From an uncultured Actinomycetaceae bacterium (GTDB lineage Bacteria; Actinomycetota; Actinomycetes; Actinomycetales; Actinomycetaceae), in contig CABQJD010000003.1 in the NCBI GenBank assembly GCA_902464405.1, positions 62,001-126,000 on the forward strand: a DNA stretch of 64,000 nt, given 5' to 3'. The translations under genes and the position numbers were made by a program. Of the stretch, positions 17,465-27,400 are shown piece by piece (position 1 is the stretch's first letter; each line of letters starts with the position of its first letter). The notes under the pieces were generated by a model, which saw only the letters and a list, made by a program, of their open reading frames with translations, searched no databases and was not told where the DNA came from.

Positions 17465-18256
17465 CTAGTAACTTACGAGTTCAAAAACTTTATTTTCAAG
17501 AGTTTTGATTACGGTATAGATTGCAACTGCTGCTGCTGCGAGCAAGAAGATAGACGCAAAAAGAGGTGCAGTTGCGTTCATATGCTGGGAAGCAACAAGT
17601 TGAATTCCAAGCCCTTTATCTCCGCCGATCACCATTTCTCCAACTACTGCTCCAGTGACTGCCAGAGTGAAGCCTGTGCGAAGCCCTGCCAAAATATGTG
17701 GGCCTGCAAGAGGAAGCTCAATAGAGGTGACGAGGATTCTTCCGTAGGCGCCATCAAGTTTTGCTGCTCCAATAAGCTCGGGAGAAACAGAGCGCACACC
17801 TACAGCCGTTGCGATAATCACGGGGAAAACGACCATGATTGTGCATAATACGACGATAGGCGCAGTGCCGTAACCAACCCACATAACGAGCAAAGGAGCG
17901 AGAGCAATTGCTGGTATTGCTTGGCTCGCCGCTAAAAATGGTTCAAGCGCATAGCTGAGTAAAGGATTGTGAGCGATAGCAAACCCTGCAGGAATGCCGA
18001 TAATGGCAGCGGCGAGGCAACCATATAGTGCTTCAGAAAGAGTAGTGCCCAAAGCTGTGAGCAGGTAGCCTTCTGAAATACCTCGTATTAGTTCGTGAGC
18101 AACATCGTAAGGAGTTGGAAGTGCATAAGTATCGATCATATGCAAAGACGTTGCGCTATGCCACAGCCCGAGCACAGCAAACCCAAGGATTATGGGGGCA
18201 ATCCATGAACTGCGTGCCATATGTAAGGCGGTTCCCTTCGCTCTGATGCACGGCAT
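17465..18256 (-). CDS. ribX: Riboflavin-type ABC transporter permease RibX
   Basis: 263 aa BPD-type permease with about six hydrophobic helices and an EAA-type loop (ELIGAAKLDGAYGRILVTS, near 160-180) that docks an ATPase. The start is uncertain: ATG 18256, or the internal ATG 18220 (MARSSWIAP), which begins just before the first helix. It is the first gene after the FMN riboswitch, whose 3' end lies about 145 nt upstream. It precedes ribY with a 43-nt gap. The pair matches ribXY-type riboflavin importers described under FMN riboswitches. The ATPase must come from another locus, as none is encoded here. Confidence 0.8.
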   Translation of the reverse strand: MPCIRAKGTALHMARSSWIAPIILGFAVLGLWHSATSLHMIDTYALPTPYDVAHELIRGISEGYLLTALGTTLSEALYGCLAAAIIGIPAGFAIAHNPLLSYALEPFLAASQAIPAIALAPLLVMWVGYGTAPIVVLCTIMVVFPVIIATAVGVRSVSPELIGAAKLDGAYGRILVTSIELPLAGPHILAGLRTGFTLAVTGAVVGEMVIGGDKGLGIQLVASQHMNATAPLFASIFLLAAAAVAIYTVIKTLENKVFELVSY

Positions 18257-18371
18257 AGATGCTCTTAGAACAATTCTCAGAGCGCAGCTTCATAAAGAAG
18301 TGTGTGCTGTGCAATATGAATGTACTTTTGCACGCAGCGCTCCATGGTATGAAAAACGGGAAAGCAAAAGT

Positions 18372-18398
18372 GCGTAGCCAGCATAAAGTTAGCTACGC
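18372..18398 (-). terminator. Hairpin of the FMN riboswitch expression platform
   Basis: Perfect 7-bp stem GCGTAGC/GCTACGC with a 13-nt loop, directly 3' of the aptamer on the minus strand. It is followed after a short gap by a U-rich stretch (ACTTTTGC...GTTTTTC). This suits a conditional terminator acting before ribX. Confidence 0.6.
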
Positions 18399-18399
18399 C

Positions 18400-18533
18400 G
18401 TGTGCCTCCCATCCGGACTTTAACCGTCGGTTGAGGAATTTCACCTCATCAACCGCAGTGAGTGTATATTCACTGCGGGTCGCGGACTATCACCGCCGGT
18501 TCAGACTTTCACTGACCCTGGCGCACGTGTGTG
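18400..18533 (-). promoter_or_regulatory. FMN riboswitch (RFN element)
   Basis: The minus strand carries the conserved RFN blocks in order: CAGGGTCAGTGAAAGTCTG, ACCGGCGGTGATAGTCCGCG, a variable stem-loop (CCGCAGTGAA...TTCACTGCGG), GAGGTGAAATTCCTC, ACCGACGGTTAAAGTCCGGA and the closing GGGAGGC. Binding of FMN would lower expression of the downstream ribX-ribY genes. The element faces ribX and is upstream of no other flavin gene in the window. Confidence 0.93.
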
Positions 18534-18602
18534 CATATCCAGCATATACTCTCAGCGCAGCAGATACCACATTGTATTTTCAACGGAGGCAGTATTTGCT
18601 GA

Positions 18603-18650
18603 AATTTCGCACGTGTGCTCACGAAAAGTAGTAGGCACACGTACGAAATT
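18603..18650 (-). terminator. Long inverted repeat after the M60 protease gene
   Basis: A 16-nt arm (18603-18618) pairs with 18635-18650 with one mismatch, starting 16 nt after the M60 gene stop on the minus strand. The arms contain ACGTGTGC/GCACACGT. There is no long U-tract, so it is a probable but not classical terminator. It separates the M60 gene from the riboswitch promoter. Confidence 0.6.
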
Positions 18651-18665
18651 ATCTTACTTTCAAAA

Positions 18666-21600
18666 TTACAGTGCTTGATATTTTCGAATACAGATTGTGC
18701 CAGCTGCACATAAAACACAAGCTAGTGCCAGAGGTAACATTCCATGAGATCCAGAATTCGGCAATGGCTTATTGGGCGATGGTATCGCAGCTGCGCTTGA
18801 GCTTTGAAGTACTTCAGTATGTGCATCGTTTGAAGCGCTGGTATGCTCATATTCATTCGCATTAGACGATGATGGAGCTTTATTATCGTCGCTTGGCGGC
18901 TCTGGCTTGTTATCCTCGCTTGGTTGCTCGGTTTTGCCATCAGGCAGCTGCTCAGGCTTGTTGTCTACAGCAGGTGGCTCGGTCTGATCCTCTTTACTTG
19001 GCGGCTCAGGCTTATCTTCCCCGGCAGGTGGTGCAGGCTTTTCCTCCTGTATGGCGCACTCCTGTATTTCTGAGTCGTTCATCGCACGCGCAGGCATATC
19101 TTTTCGAGTTATTTCAGGATTCTTAGTGCGCACCCAAGCATTGTCTTCTTTATTGCGTTCATAGATAAATGTATAGGTTTCTTGAAAACGAGCTACTGTT
19201 TTATCTGCACAATTTTTTTCTCCATCTTGGATCGGATTGGTTTGCACAAATGGAGCAGGCTGACTAGTGGGCGTAGATAACGCCATATTCACAGTTTCTA
19301 ATGCTTTAGTTGGCGTTAGATTTATATCAAAGCCGCGGAAGCTGAAATTATGTTCTGCTTTATCGTCAGCAATAGCTGTTGTAAAAGTATTGGTACGAGT
19401 AAAACCAATCACTTTCCCATCCATTTTTATTTCGTATCCCAAAGCGGCATCTTCTCTATCTGAATCCTTTTTGAATACGACAGTAAGCTTCCCGTCACGA
19501 TAGGTGATGTTGTCGATTTCTGGTGCGTGCAGATCATTAAACTTTTTACCAGCATTTTTAGAAGCTTTGCTCCACAAATACCACGGCTTGATATTTTCTG
19601 CTTTTTCGGGCACGCCGTCTTGTGCCAATACAGCTTTAATTTTTGCGATACTGGCACTTTCTTTAGCTATTCCTTCTTCAGTTGCGATTCCTTTATTATT
19701 TCTGCGCCCAAACCAATCGTAACGAGCGAAATGTTCTGTGAGATCCATGCCCATAACTGCTGAAGAGACTGCGGCAATACGCTCCGGCTGAGTCAAACCA
19801 GCATCAGCATATTTTCCATTTCGTAGAGCTTTTTGATATTCGGGCCAATAATTATCCTTAAGTAAACGCAGCTGCCATAGGGCATTAGTTCGCCACGGCA
19901 CATCTTTTTGAGTGGCGTAACTATCTGGTGCACTGTGAATAAAAGCGTTATTGTACCAACCGTATGCTTCGGCTCGATCCGCGCCTTTATTGACGTCAGT
20001 TTGTATGTAGTTTGCCCACACGTTGTTGGTGATCTCTGCCCACGTTCCTCCAGGAATATCCAGTTGATGCCCGAGTTCGTGTGTGAGTGCCCAGTTGTAA
20101 GGCTTCCCAGCAAAAATACTGCCAACAGCAGGTTCGCGGTACCCTACATGATCGCCCATTGCATATGCGCCATAGCTTGCATTTGGCATAGACATAGCAC
20201 GCATATGAGCGCGTACTCCCATACGGCTAGATGTTGGTGTTCCGTTTTCTTCTGTAATTCCTGCATACGCCAGAATCAGAGGGATAGTTTTCTTTTGCAG
20301 GTTTACAGCGTCTTGCGGGCTGGCTTGATCGTTTAACCACGCTTGTGCATTATTCATAGTGCCGTTTACAAGCGAATAATCGTCAAGAATTTCCACAATA
20401 TTGGCATATTTTCCAGGATCTTTTTTCATCTGTTCCTGATAGCTTCGTAAAAACTGCATAAAATCTTGTACGTCGTCTCCGTCATGAAAAAGCGGATAGC
20501 GGTATCCATTTTCGATGCGTATGCGCGGCGCTTTCGGCTGCTCTTGCGCAGTATAGGGATTGAGGAAATAGACAGCTCCCCCAGCTGCTGGCAGATTTGA
20601 GGGATTTGGCAAGCTTGGAACGGTAAATATATTTTCCCCTATATGCAGGTTTCGGTAAGTGATCCAACCATTCCACTTACCAAACTGCTGGCTGAAAGCA
20701 ATCTGCGGTAAAGGAGCAGATGCATCAGCATCAACATATACACGTATCGTTTCTCCTGCTCGAGCAGCTATTCCTACAGGTAAAAGATCAGTGCCATAGG
20801 AGCCGGTTTTTAGCACTTCGCGAGCGTGCTTCACGGTATTTCCACGCTGATCTAAAGTAAAGATCTCACCCTCGGAGGTGTGCTTGCCAGCAAGAACGTC
20901 TCTGGCACGCTGAAAAAGATTTTTGACGATATCGCTTGGGTGCGATACAACCTGAGCTTCTAAAGTGTCTAGATGCTCCTTCGTGACGTCAGCTTTAAGA
21001 GAGTTGTATAAACCATCTGCGAAAAGAGCTTTTACTTGTGCTGCCAGCTCATCAAATTTATAGAATTTTAGTTCAGCTATAGCGGCCATACCTCTATCTG
21101 CTTCATCGAAGCGGAAACGCAGACGCTTAAAAGAATAATTCTTTCCAAGATCGATTTTCAGAGCCTCTGATGTAGCCTTATTTTTAGCGCTATAAATCTC
21201 AGTAAAATTCTCACCGCTATCGCTTTGTGACGCGAGAATAGTCAGCTTCGTGGGATATCCCTTTAAAGGAGTGCCGTCTGCCCTAGGATAGTACTCAATT
21301 TTCCCTATTTCGGTGATTTCTTTAAAAGTAATGTCTACATGATTAGTTCGAGTCGCATCATTTGGTAAGCGAGTTTCCCAAAAGGTGGCTGGATTGCCGT
21401 CAAAAGCATAAGCGATGACGTTTTTCCACCAGTTCCCATAATTACTGGTATATCTTGCTATAGCTGATGCGGGGATCTGAAACTGAGCATCATAGGCAGC
21501 TTGAGGGTCCTGAGCAGTATCATCATCCGTCGTATCTTCTGCAGTGCCACTTCGGCTAGAGGCATTGCTTTCTGCGTTGCTATCGGTGACAGGAGACGTG

Positions 21601-21854
21601 ACAGGAGCGGGATCGTCACTATCATTTTCAGCAGGCGTATTTTGCGAAACAGGAGGTGAAAGTTTTTCCTCAGATGTTTCTTCGGCAGAAGGAGGGGTTG
21701 CAGTACTGTTCGGTGATAGCACATCAGTTGATTCGTGATTGCTATTGGTATCTGCAAAAGCAAACAGTGTGCTCAGCATGCCGATACAGATAGAAACAGT
21801 AATGATGGCGGCTGCATATGATGCCAATAGCTTCCCAAGCTGTGAGTGCTTCAA
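18666..21854 (-). CDS. Cell-wall-anchored M60-like (enhancin/mucinase) metalloprotease
   Basis: 1062 aa, TTG start with AGGGGG 5 nt upstream. Parts: signal peptide (about 1-35, ending FAFADT); an acidic Ser/Thr/Pro-rich linker (about 36-120); an F5/8 type C (CBM32-like) galactose-binding domain (about 127-268); the M60 peptidase region (about 365-700) with zinc motif HELGH (592-596) and third ligand candidate E607; a beta-rich Ig-like domain (about 778-860); Pro/Glu/Lys repeats (PEPPS-type); sortase signal LPNSG (1031-1035), a hydrophobic helix and a short basic tail. M60 proteins cleave mucin-type glycoproteins, and the carbohydrate module would target glycans. The sorting motif has Ser instead of Thr. 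It is probably surface displayed and involved in mucus degradation. Confidence 0.92.
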   Translation of the reverse strand: MKHSQLGKLLASYAAAIITVSICIGMLSTLFAFADTNSNHESTDVLSPNSTATPPSAEETSEEKLSPPVSQNTPAENDSDDPAPVTSPVTDSNAESNASSRSGTAEDTTDDDTAQDPQAAYDAQFQIPASAIARYTSNYGNWWKNVIAYAFDGNPATFWETRLPNDATRTNHVDITFKEITEIGKIEYYPRADGTPLKGYPTKLTILASQSDSGENFTEIYSAKNKATSEALKIDLGKNYSFKRLRFRFDEADRGMAAIAELKFYKFDELAAQVKALFADGLYNSLKADVTKEHLDTLEAQVVSHPSDIVKNLFQRARDVLAGKHTSEGEIFTLDQRGNTVKHAREVLKTGSYGTDLLPVGIAARAGETIRVYVDADASAPLPQIAFSQQFGKWNGWITYRNLHIGENIFTVPSLPNPSNLPAAGGAVYFLNPYTAQEQPKAPRIRIENGYRYPLFHDGDDVQDFMQFLRSYQEQMKKDPGKYANIVEILDDYSLVNGTMNNAQAWLNDQASPQDAVNLQKKTIPLILAYAGITEENGTPTSSRMGVRAHMRAMSMPNASYGAYAMGDHVGYREPAVGSIFAGKPYNWALTHELGHQLDIPGGTWAEITNNVWANYIQTDVNKGADRAEAYGWYNNAFIHSAPDSYATQKDVPWRTNALWQLRLLKDNYWPEYQKALRNGKYADAGLTQPERIAAVSSAVMGMDLTEHFARYDWFGRRNNKGIATEEGIAKESASIAKIKAVLAQDGVPEKAENIKPWYLWSKASKNAGKKFNDLHAPEIDNITYRDGKLTVVFKKDSDREDAALGYEIKMDGKVIGFTRTNTFTTAIADDKAEHNFSFRGFDINLTPTKALETVNMALSTPTSQPAPFVQTNPIQDGEKNCADKTVARFQETYTFIYERNKEDNAWVRTKNPEITRKDMPARAMNDSEIQECAIQEEKPAPPAGEDKPEPPSKEDQTEPPAVDNKPEQLPDGKTEQPSEDNKPEPPSDDNKAPSSSNANEYEHTSASNDAHTEVLQSSSAAAIPSPNKPLPNSGSHGMLPLALACVLCAAGTICIRKYQAL

Positions 21855-22085
21855 AATATCCCCCTAAGCAAAAGAACAATGAGGTTCAATTTTAAGGAAT
21901 TTATCAGCTGCTGAAAAATCGGCGGAAAGTTTATATTGCGATATGAGATAGTAAGAATATTTACTACTTGATGCGTTGAGCATAGTATTTTTAACAGCGT
22001 TGCCGCCTCTCTATTACCTTCATTGATTAGCAGATTAGTTGCCGTTTTCCGCAGAGAAGCAAGATTCGCTTTAAATTGCAGCCGG
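21855..22085. other. Intergenic region 5' of the CRISPR array
   Basis: 231 nt with no gene. It is AT-rich, includes a small dyad AGTAA-GAATA-TTACT near 21949-21963, and abuts the first repeat. It is a candidate leader if spacers are added at this end, and also holds the control region of the M60 gene (minus strand). Confidence 0.4.
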
Positions 22086-23145
22086 GCTGGGAATTAGTTC
22101 GTCTTCCCTCTGATATACTTAAACAACGCGAAAACAATAAACGCATCAGGCTGGGAATTAGTTCGTCTTCCCTCTGATATACTTAAATTCTAGATTTACG
22201 TTGCTGTGAGATAGCTGGGAATTAGTTCGTCTTCCCTCTGATATACTTACGGAAAAAATCACCCATATTATGGCGTCGCTGGGAATTAGTTCGTCTTCCC
22301 TCTGATATACTTAGCTAGCGCGTGAACTCGGATACAATCAAGCTGGGAATTAGTTCGTCTTCCCTCTGATATACTTACAACGCTCTATCTTCGTCAGGGT
22401 TGCGCGCTGGGAATTAGTTCGTCTTCCCTCTGATATACTTAAGAACCAGAAATACGCTGTTGGAGCCTAGCTGGGAATTAGTTCGTCTTCCCTCTGATAT
22501 ACTTACTCTATAAACTTTATGGTCAATAAAATAGCTGGGAATTAGTTCGTCTTCCCTCTGATATACTTAGTCGCAACACTCACCCACAACCAGCAAGGCT
22601 GGGAATTAGTTCGTCTTCCCTCTGATATACTTAAAGGAAGTCTGCGTTAAGCACGATGTTTGCTGGGAATTAGTTCGTCTTCCCTCTGATATACTTACTT
22701 GACCTAGATTAGATTCTAAAACTTTGCTGGGAATTAGTTCGTCTTCCCTCTGATATACTTATTGGATGAGCCACCAGTGTGCGGTTGTGGCTGGGAATTA
22801 GTTCGTCTTCCCTCTGATATACTTATCTTGTGAAGAACATTGTGACCGCACAGGCTGGGAATTAGTTCGTCTTCCCTCTGATATACTTACTCTTTGTTAG
22901 AAGAGATGAAAAATGCTGCTGGGAATTAGTTCGTCTTCCCTCTGATATACTTAGGGTCACTTGTTTTACCATCTCCGTTGGGCTGGGAATTAGTTCGTCT
23001 TCCCTCTGATATACTTAGCTATTGACGTTTAGACTGACGCCTTGAGCTGGGAATTAGTTCGTCTTCCCTCTGATATACTTAGCAAGCCATGTTGCTAGTG
23101 CAAAGATAGGCTGGGAATTAGTTCGTCTTCCCTCTGATATACTTA
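22086..23145 (+). CRISPR. Type II-C CRISPR array, 17 repeats and 16 spacers
   Basis: 17 apparently identical 36-nt repeats begin GCTGGGAATTAGTTCG and end CTCTGATATACTTA. They start at 22086, 22150, 22214 and so on every 64 nt to 23110. All 16 spacers are 28 nt. The first 17 nt of the repeat are complementary to the anti-repeat of the tracrRNA at 27892-27908, so crRNAs are read on the plus strand, opposite to the cas genes. The repeat 3' end TGATATACT looks like an extended -10 element, so each spacer may have its own promoter, as known in Neisseria type II-C arrays. No spacer matches elsewhere in the window were noticed by eye. Confidence 0.98.
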
Positions 23146-23164
23146 AGAGGGAAGACTATTCCGC
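23125..23164 (+). repeat. Inverted partial repeat abutting the last CRISPR repeat
   Basis: The 11 nt after the last repeat (AGAGGGAAGAC, 23146-23156) are the exact reverse complement of repeat positions 16-26 (23125-23135). They would form an 11-bp hairpin with the repeat tail as a 10-nt loop. The next bases (TATTCCGC) also follow the inverted repeat if small deletions are allowed. It may be a degenerate inverted repeat, an array-end terminator stem or a second anti-repeat. Confidence 0.7.
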
Positions 23165-23194
23165 TTAAACATGCCATTTTGAGCTAATATCCCG

Positions 23195-23515
23195 TTAAAA
23201 TAAAGAGAGCTGGTCAGGCTTTTCTTTACTGATTTCTTCAACTGCATTGTAAAATCTGATTGTTGAAGCCCACTGCTTATCAGAAACATGCAAAATTCGA
23301 ATCTCGCCAGCAGGCGGCACAGCAACCTTAATAGCTTTTATTGTCCGCTGTGAAAGAACGCCACTGGGTGAAAACTTTGCATAAATACTGTACTGAGTGC
23401 GCACAAATCCATTGTCGAGTAGCATATTTCGAAAAGCCTGATACTCTCGCCGCTCTTGTTTTGTTTTCGTCGGTAAATCGAACATCACAACACACCACAT
23501 TGGATCATCGGCCAT
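23195..23515 (-). CDS. cas2: CRISPR-associated endonuclease Cas2
   Basis: 106 aa from the ATG at 23515 (MADDPMW), which has GGGAAGG upstream and overlaps the cas1 stop by 11 nt; a longer frame from 23557 is rejected. The first beta strand VVMFDLPT, with the metal-site aspartate, and the following helix (KQERREYQAFRNMLLDNGF) are typical of Cas2, as is RILHVSDKQW in the second half. With Cas1 it forms the spacer integration complex. It ends 49 nt from the array. Length and position fit type II-C. Confidence 0.95.
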   Translation of the reverse strand: MADDPMWCVVMFDLPTKTKQERREYQAFRNMLLDNGFVRTQYSIYAKFSPSGVLSQRTIKAIKVAVPPAGEIRILHVSDKQWASTIRFYNAVEEISKEKPDQLSLF

Positions 23516-24422
23516 CCTGGGGTCCTTCCCAGACAGGAACTGCCAAAGTAGGTGCATCTAGCTCCACGTACCGCCCAAACGCCTGTGCAAATTCCGCAAA
23601 AACTGTGGGAATCGTTGCTCCATCTTTTCGAAACTTTTGAAAAGCTGCTTTTACTAAATATGCTCTCGTCTCTGCTTCTTCCATTGGTGCATCTGATTCC
23701 AACCCAAGAACCCAAGAGTCGATAGCAGGTCTAAATGGTTCAATAAGATCATCAACCAGCGCAAAGTTATTTGATCTTCCGCGATGGAATATCCCCAACG
23801 CCGGTGTTAGACCAGCTCCAAGCACTGCGCGAATTCCATGCCCTCGCAAAATTGTATAAGCATAATCAAGTTGATTATTACGAGTGTTGCTCAAGCCTTG
23901 ATGAGCACCAGGTATACGTCGAAATCCCTCAGATCCCCATAAACTATTCCAATAAACTCTCGCTGCCTGAGCTTCAATATTATTCGGATCTCCGGATCGA
24001 ATATTGCGCGCCATAGAACGAAGTTCAATTGCTTTGATGCGCTCACCGCATTCTTCAAGGACTCGGCTTTGCCCTAAAACCTTAGCTTTCACTATTCGCC
24101 CCCACGCGTTCTTTCGTCTAGGCTCAGTGAGAATTGCTTGAGCAGTTGCTCTAGCCCCAACGCGACCATGGTCAGCCCACGAATAAGCACCGCCGATTGG
24201 GTGGCCTTTCCAGTCGCAAAACATTACCGCAATATCTTCACTCAAAAGACGATGGATAACCCCTGGCGAGTAACGAACCTTCAGCCCGATGAGTACAACA
24301 GCCACATCGGCAATTGGCATATGCACTGGAGGATTATCGATTTTATAAATCTCAATGGCTCCACGTTCCGAACGAATCGAACCTTCCATCATCGAACAAT
24401 CAACAACCCGCCAGCGTTCCAT
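23505..24422 (-). CDS. cas1: CRISPR-associated integrase Cas1 (type II)
   Basis: 305 aa, full length. Metal-binding active-site candidates are E150 (NNIEAQAARVYW), H213 (LGIFHRGRSNNFALVDDLIEPFRP) and E228 in the same segment. The N-terminal beta domain (about 1-80) and helical C-terminal domain are present. It starts 2 nt after the cas9 stop and overlaps cas2, so the three are one operon. It integrates new 28-nt spacers with Cas2. No csn2 or cas4 is present, as expected for type II-C. Confidence 0.96.
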   Translation of the reverse strand: MERWRVVDCSMMEGSIRSERGAIEIYKIDNPPVHMPIADVAVVLIGLKVRYSPGVIHRLLSEDIAVMFCDWKGHPIGGAYSWADHGRVGARATAQAILTEPRRKNAWGRIVKAKVLGQSRVLEECGERIKAIELRSMARNIRSGDPNNIEAQAARVYWNSLWGSEGFRRIPGAHQGLSNTRNNQLDYAYTILRGHGIRAVLGAGLTPALGIFHRGRSNNFALVDDLIEPFRPAIDSWVLGLESDAPMEEAETRAYLVKAAFQKFRKDGATIPTVFAEFAQAFGRYVELDAPTLAVPVWEGPQDGR

Positions 24423-24424
24423 TG

Positions 24425-27400
24425 CTATTCCTTTATGGTTTTCGTGACTGGCAATCCTGCCCGACTCTCATATCTTGGCTCGCCGAGAGTAGTACGCCAT
24501 ACTAGTTGAATTGAGGGAGCCTTCATCAATTTACCTACAGTGACCCGCCACCCTTTCTTCTCGGTAGATAAAATAATATCTGAGCCTTGCGAATGATTAA
24601 CTTTATCTAATCCTTCTGCAGAAAGAAGCGATGGTCTGAATTGGATCATGTTGGGCTCTGGAAATCCTTTAACTGTCCAACTCCTAATATCGGGGAAATC
24701 ATGGAGGAAATCACCGATAGCATTTTTGCGAAATGGAGGAGCGTCTAAGTTGAGAACAAATTCCGAACCAGTAACAATCCACGTTAGATATTCAGCCTCT
24801 CCTGAAAGAACCGCGTCTCTAACTGCAGGATCAGCGTTGCGCATTGAAATTGTTTCGGGTCCTAGAGGAACATTGAACAGATCGTCATGCTGATATTTGA
24901 GTAAGTCAGCGGCAAATACACGCACCATTCCATATGTGATCTTCTTACCCTTGATCTTGTATAGCCGAGCATGGTGGATTGACTTGCCTATTTCTGCATA
25001 CCCGTGACGAACAGGAATAGCAGCAATCTTTGTAGGCAAGATGTTGACCATATCATTCGGCCCAAACCATTCTTGCTTAATGCGGATCTTTCGCTCACTA
25101 TTCTCTGGAAGCCCCTCTTTCTGGGAAAAATCAGGATCGCGTGAAAGGGCAATCCACATCTGAGGAGTTGACGCTCGATCGATCTCGTCACGAGTCCACG
25201 CGTCACCAACTCGTTTTTCAACAAAACTATCAACCTCTTTGTGAGCCCTACCGTTTCCAAGTCGTAACCGCACATTCTGCATGACTGGAATCTCATCATT
25301 TCTAAGTGCAGCGTTGAAAAGGATAATTAGATCGTTAATCCAATTGAGCCATTTGCTGTACACAATCCGGTGCGCGGCGTCACTCCCCCTATATTCTTTC
25401 CACGTATACATACCAGTATTAGCGTATTGCTCAGCTTTTCGGATGGAATCACGTTCAGCTAACGTCTGCGCAACGTAGTTGCTCATCAGCGCTATTACAG
25501 ATGCATCCATTGCATGGTGACGGCGATCAAAGCGAGTCTTACCTTTGCCGCCGATAAGCTCAACTTTACCTTCAAAGCCTGAAGCTTTACGTGCCTCCGA
25601 TGTAATAGATCCACGAAACACTTGCACTTTGACATCATCATTTATCGATTTGAAATGACCATCAATTCGATTTCGCAGCTCGTTCGCCATCCATGCAACT
25701 GATTCAATCGAACGCCCATCAATCGGTTCGTCTTCCGAGGTTCGTTTCAACCGCGCAATGACGTCCTTTCTGAAATTTTTATTCTGCTTTTTTGTTAGCC
25801 CATCATCATCATTCCAGCCGTGCACCCGCTCAATAGCCTCATTCACACTGACACCCGGTCTCGTTGATTGCGAGGCCCATACTGCAAACGGGATATTAGA
25901 CTTCGATTTATTACATATCTCGCAAAGAGCAACGAGATTATCTCTCGTATTAGTTGATCCTTCACCCTTTCGGGGAACAATATGATCCATCTCTGAGTTG
26001 GTGTACGAAATACAAGTTCCACAATACACACACTTTGAATTCTGGCGCGTCAACGCTATATAATGCGCGATATTCCTCGGACGTATTTCTCCGGTTATAC
26101 CAAGCTTCTTATGCTCCTCCTCAACAATCTTTCGGATACGCTGGTTACGTTTATTGCGTTTTTTAAGGTCGTTCTCATATTCTCTAGCCAACGCCTCTGA
26201 GGCGAAGCCTGAGCGCACATGTTCAATATTGACCGATACCGGAGAACCCCACTTTTTCGTGACTGCCATCAACCAACGGTTAACAATTTTAAGAACTCGA
26301 TCAACACTCGGATTCCCGACTGGCGCACCAATGGGTTCAGCAGGTGGAGTCCATACATTATCAACACCGAATTCAATCTTGCGCGCTTCATGGAGATTCA
26401 CTGAATCGTCAAACATGCGCTTCGTGAGGCGCTCAAGTGAATCTACAGAATATGCTGCACGCCCCGCAGGTAAAGAGATAGCATCGAGCTTTTCAAGTGT
26501 TGACTCATCAAGCGAAGCTAAGAAATTCTGAACAGATTCAGCACCAGGGTCATCTTCGTTCAAAACATCAGCATTTGAAAGTGCGGTAACGAGTGCCGCG
26601 CGTTCAACATCATCCGCTTTATTCCACCAATTAATCAATGGCTTGCACTTTGATTCGTGAATACGGCGCATCGTAGTATTCGACGGTGGAGCTAGTGATG
26701 GTCGCTCACCTTCGGCAGAGAGTGTAGCCGTTCCTTGCAGATCATTACGCGCCACACCTATTTTCTTCGCGACGTCGTTCCATGTGATCCCATCTTCAGC
26801 ATAGTCATTCGTAAGAAGGTCAATCGCCTTACGCTTTTCTTCAGCCGTGAGATTACGCGAGACACCGTTTTCAGCAATTTTAAGATTTGCTACTACCCTA
26901 ACAATTCGAAACTTCTGGAAAGCCGGATGCGCCTTCGGTGCTCGTTTTTTCCCCGTCTGACCAGGCAACGGGTCAGTACCAGCATGTTCACCAGCCTTGC
27001 CGACAGGACTCTCAGACTCAAAGATCCAGCGGATCAGATTCTTGATCAAATCATCATTTAGACCTTGAACTTCACCAATCTTAATAAGTTCACCAGCGTT
27101 GTCGGATTGCATGAGCTTACCACTAAACACGCCAAGTTTCTCCAGTCCAGCAACGCTAACTCCACCCTTGACCGATTTTGGACCGTATGTCTTTCCGGGA
27201 GCGCTACGTAGCCGATTATCAGGATTTAACCCGAGAGTAGCAACAACTTCGGCGGGTGTAGCGTCGTCATCAAACACAACACCAGAGATGCTCGTAACCT
27301 TCTCTTTCAGAGCATTGAGTTGATCACTTGGCAGACGCTTGGTGAAGAGTGACTCAACTCGAGTATATGGGCTACGCCAGCCGCGATGCCGTGCCATATG

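Noticed and set aside
16381..18256. Thiamine or sulfonate transporter call for the ABC genes
   Set aside because: Family similarity alone would allow this, but the adjacent FMN riboswitch favours riboflavin.
22086..23145. Self-targeting spacers within this window
   Set aside because: Reading the spacers against the window by eye gave no match longer than expected by chance; a full genome search would be needed.
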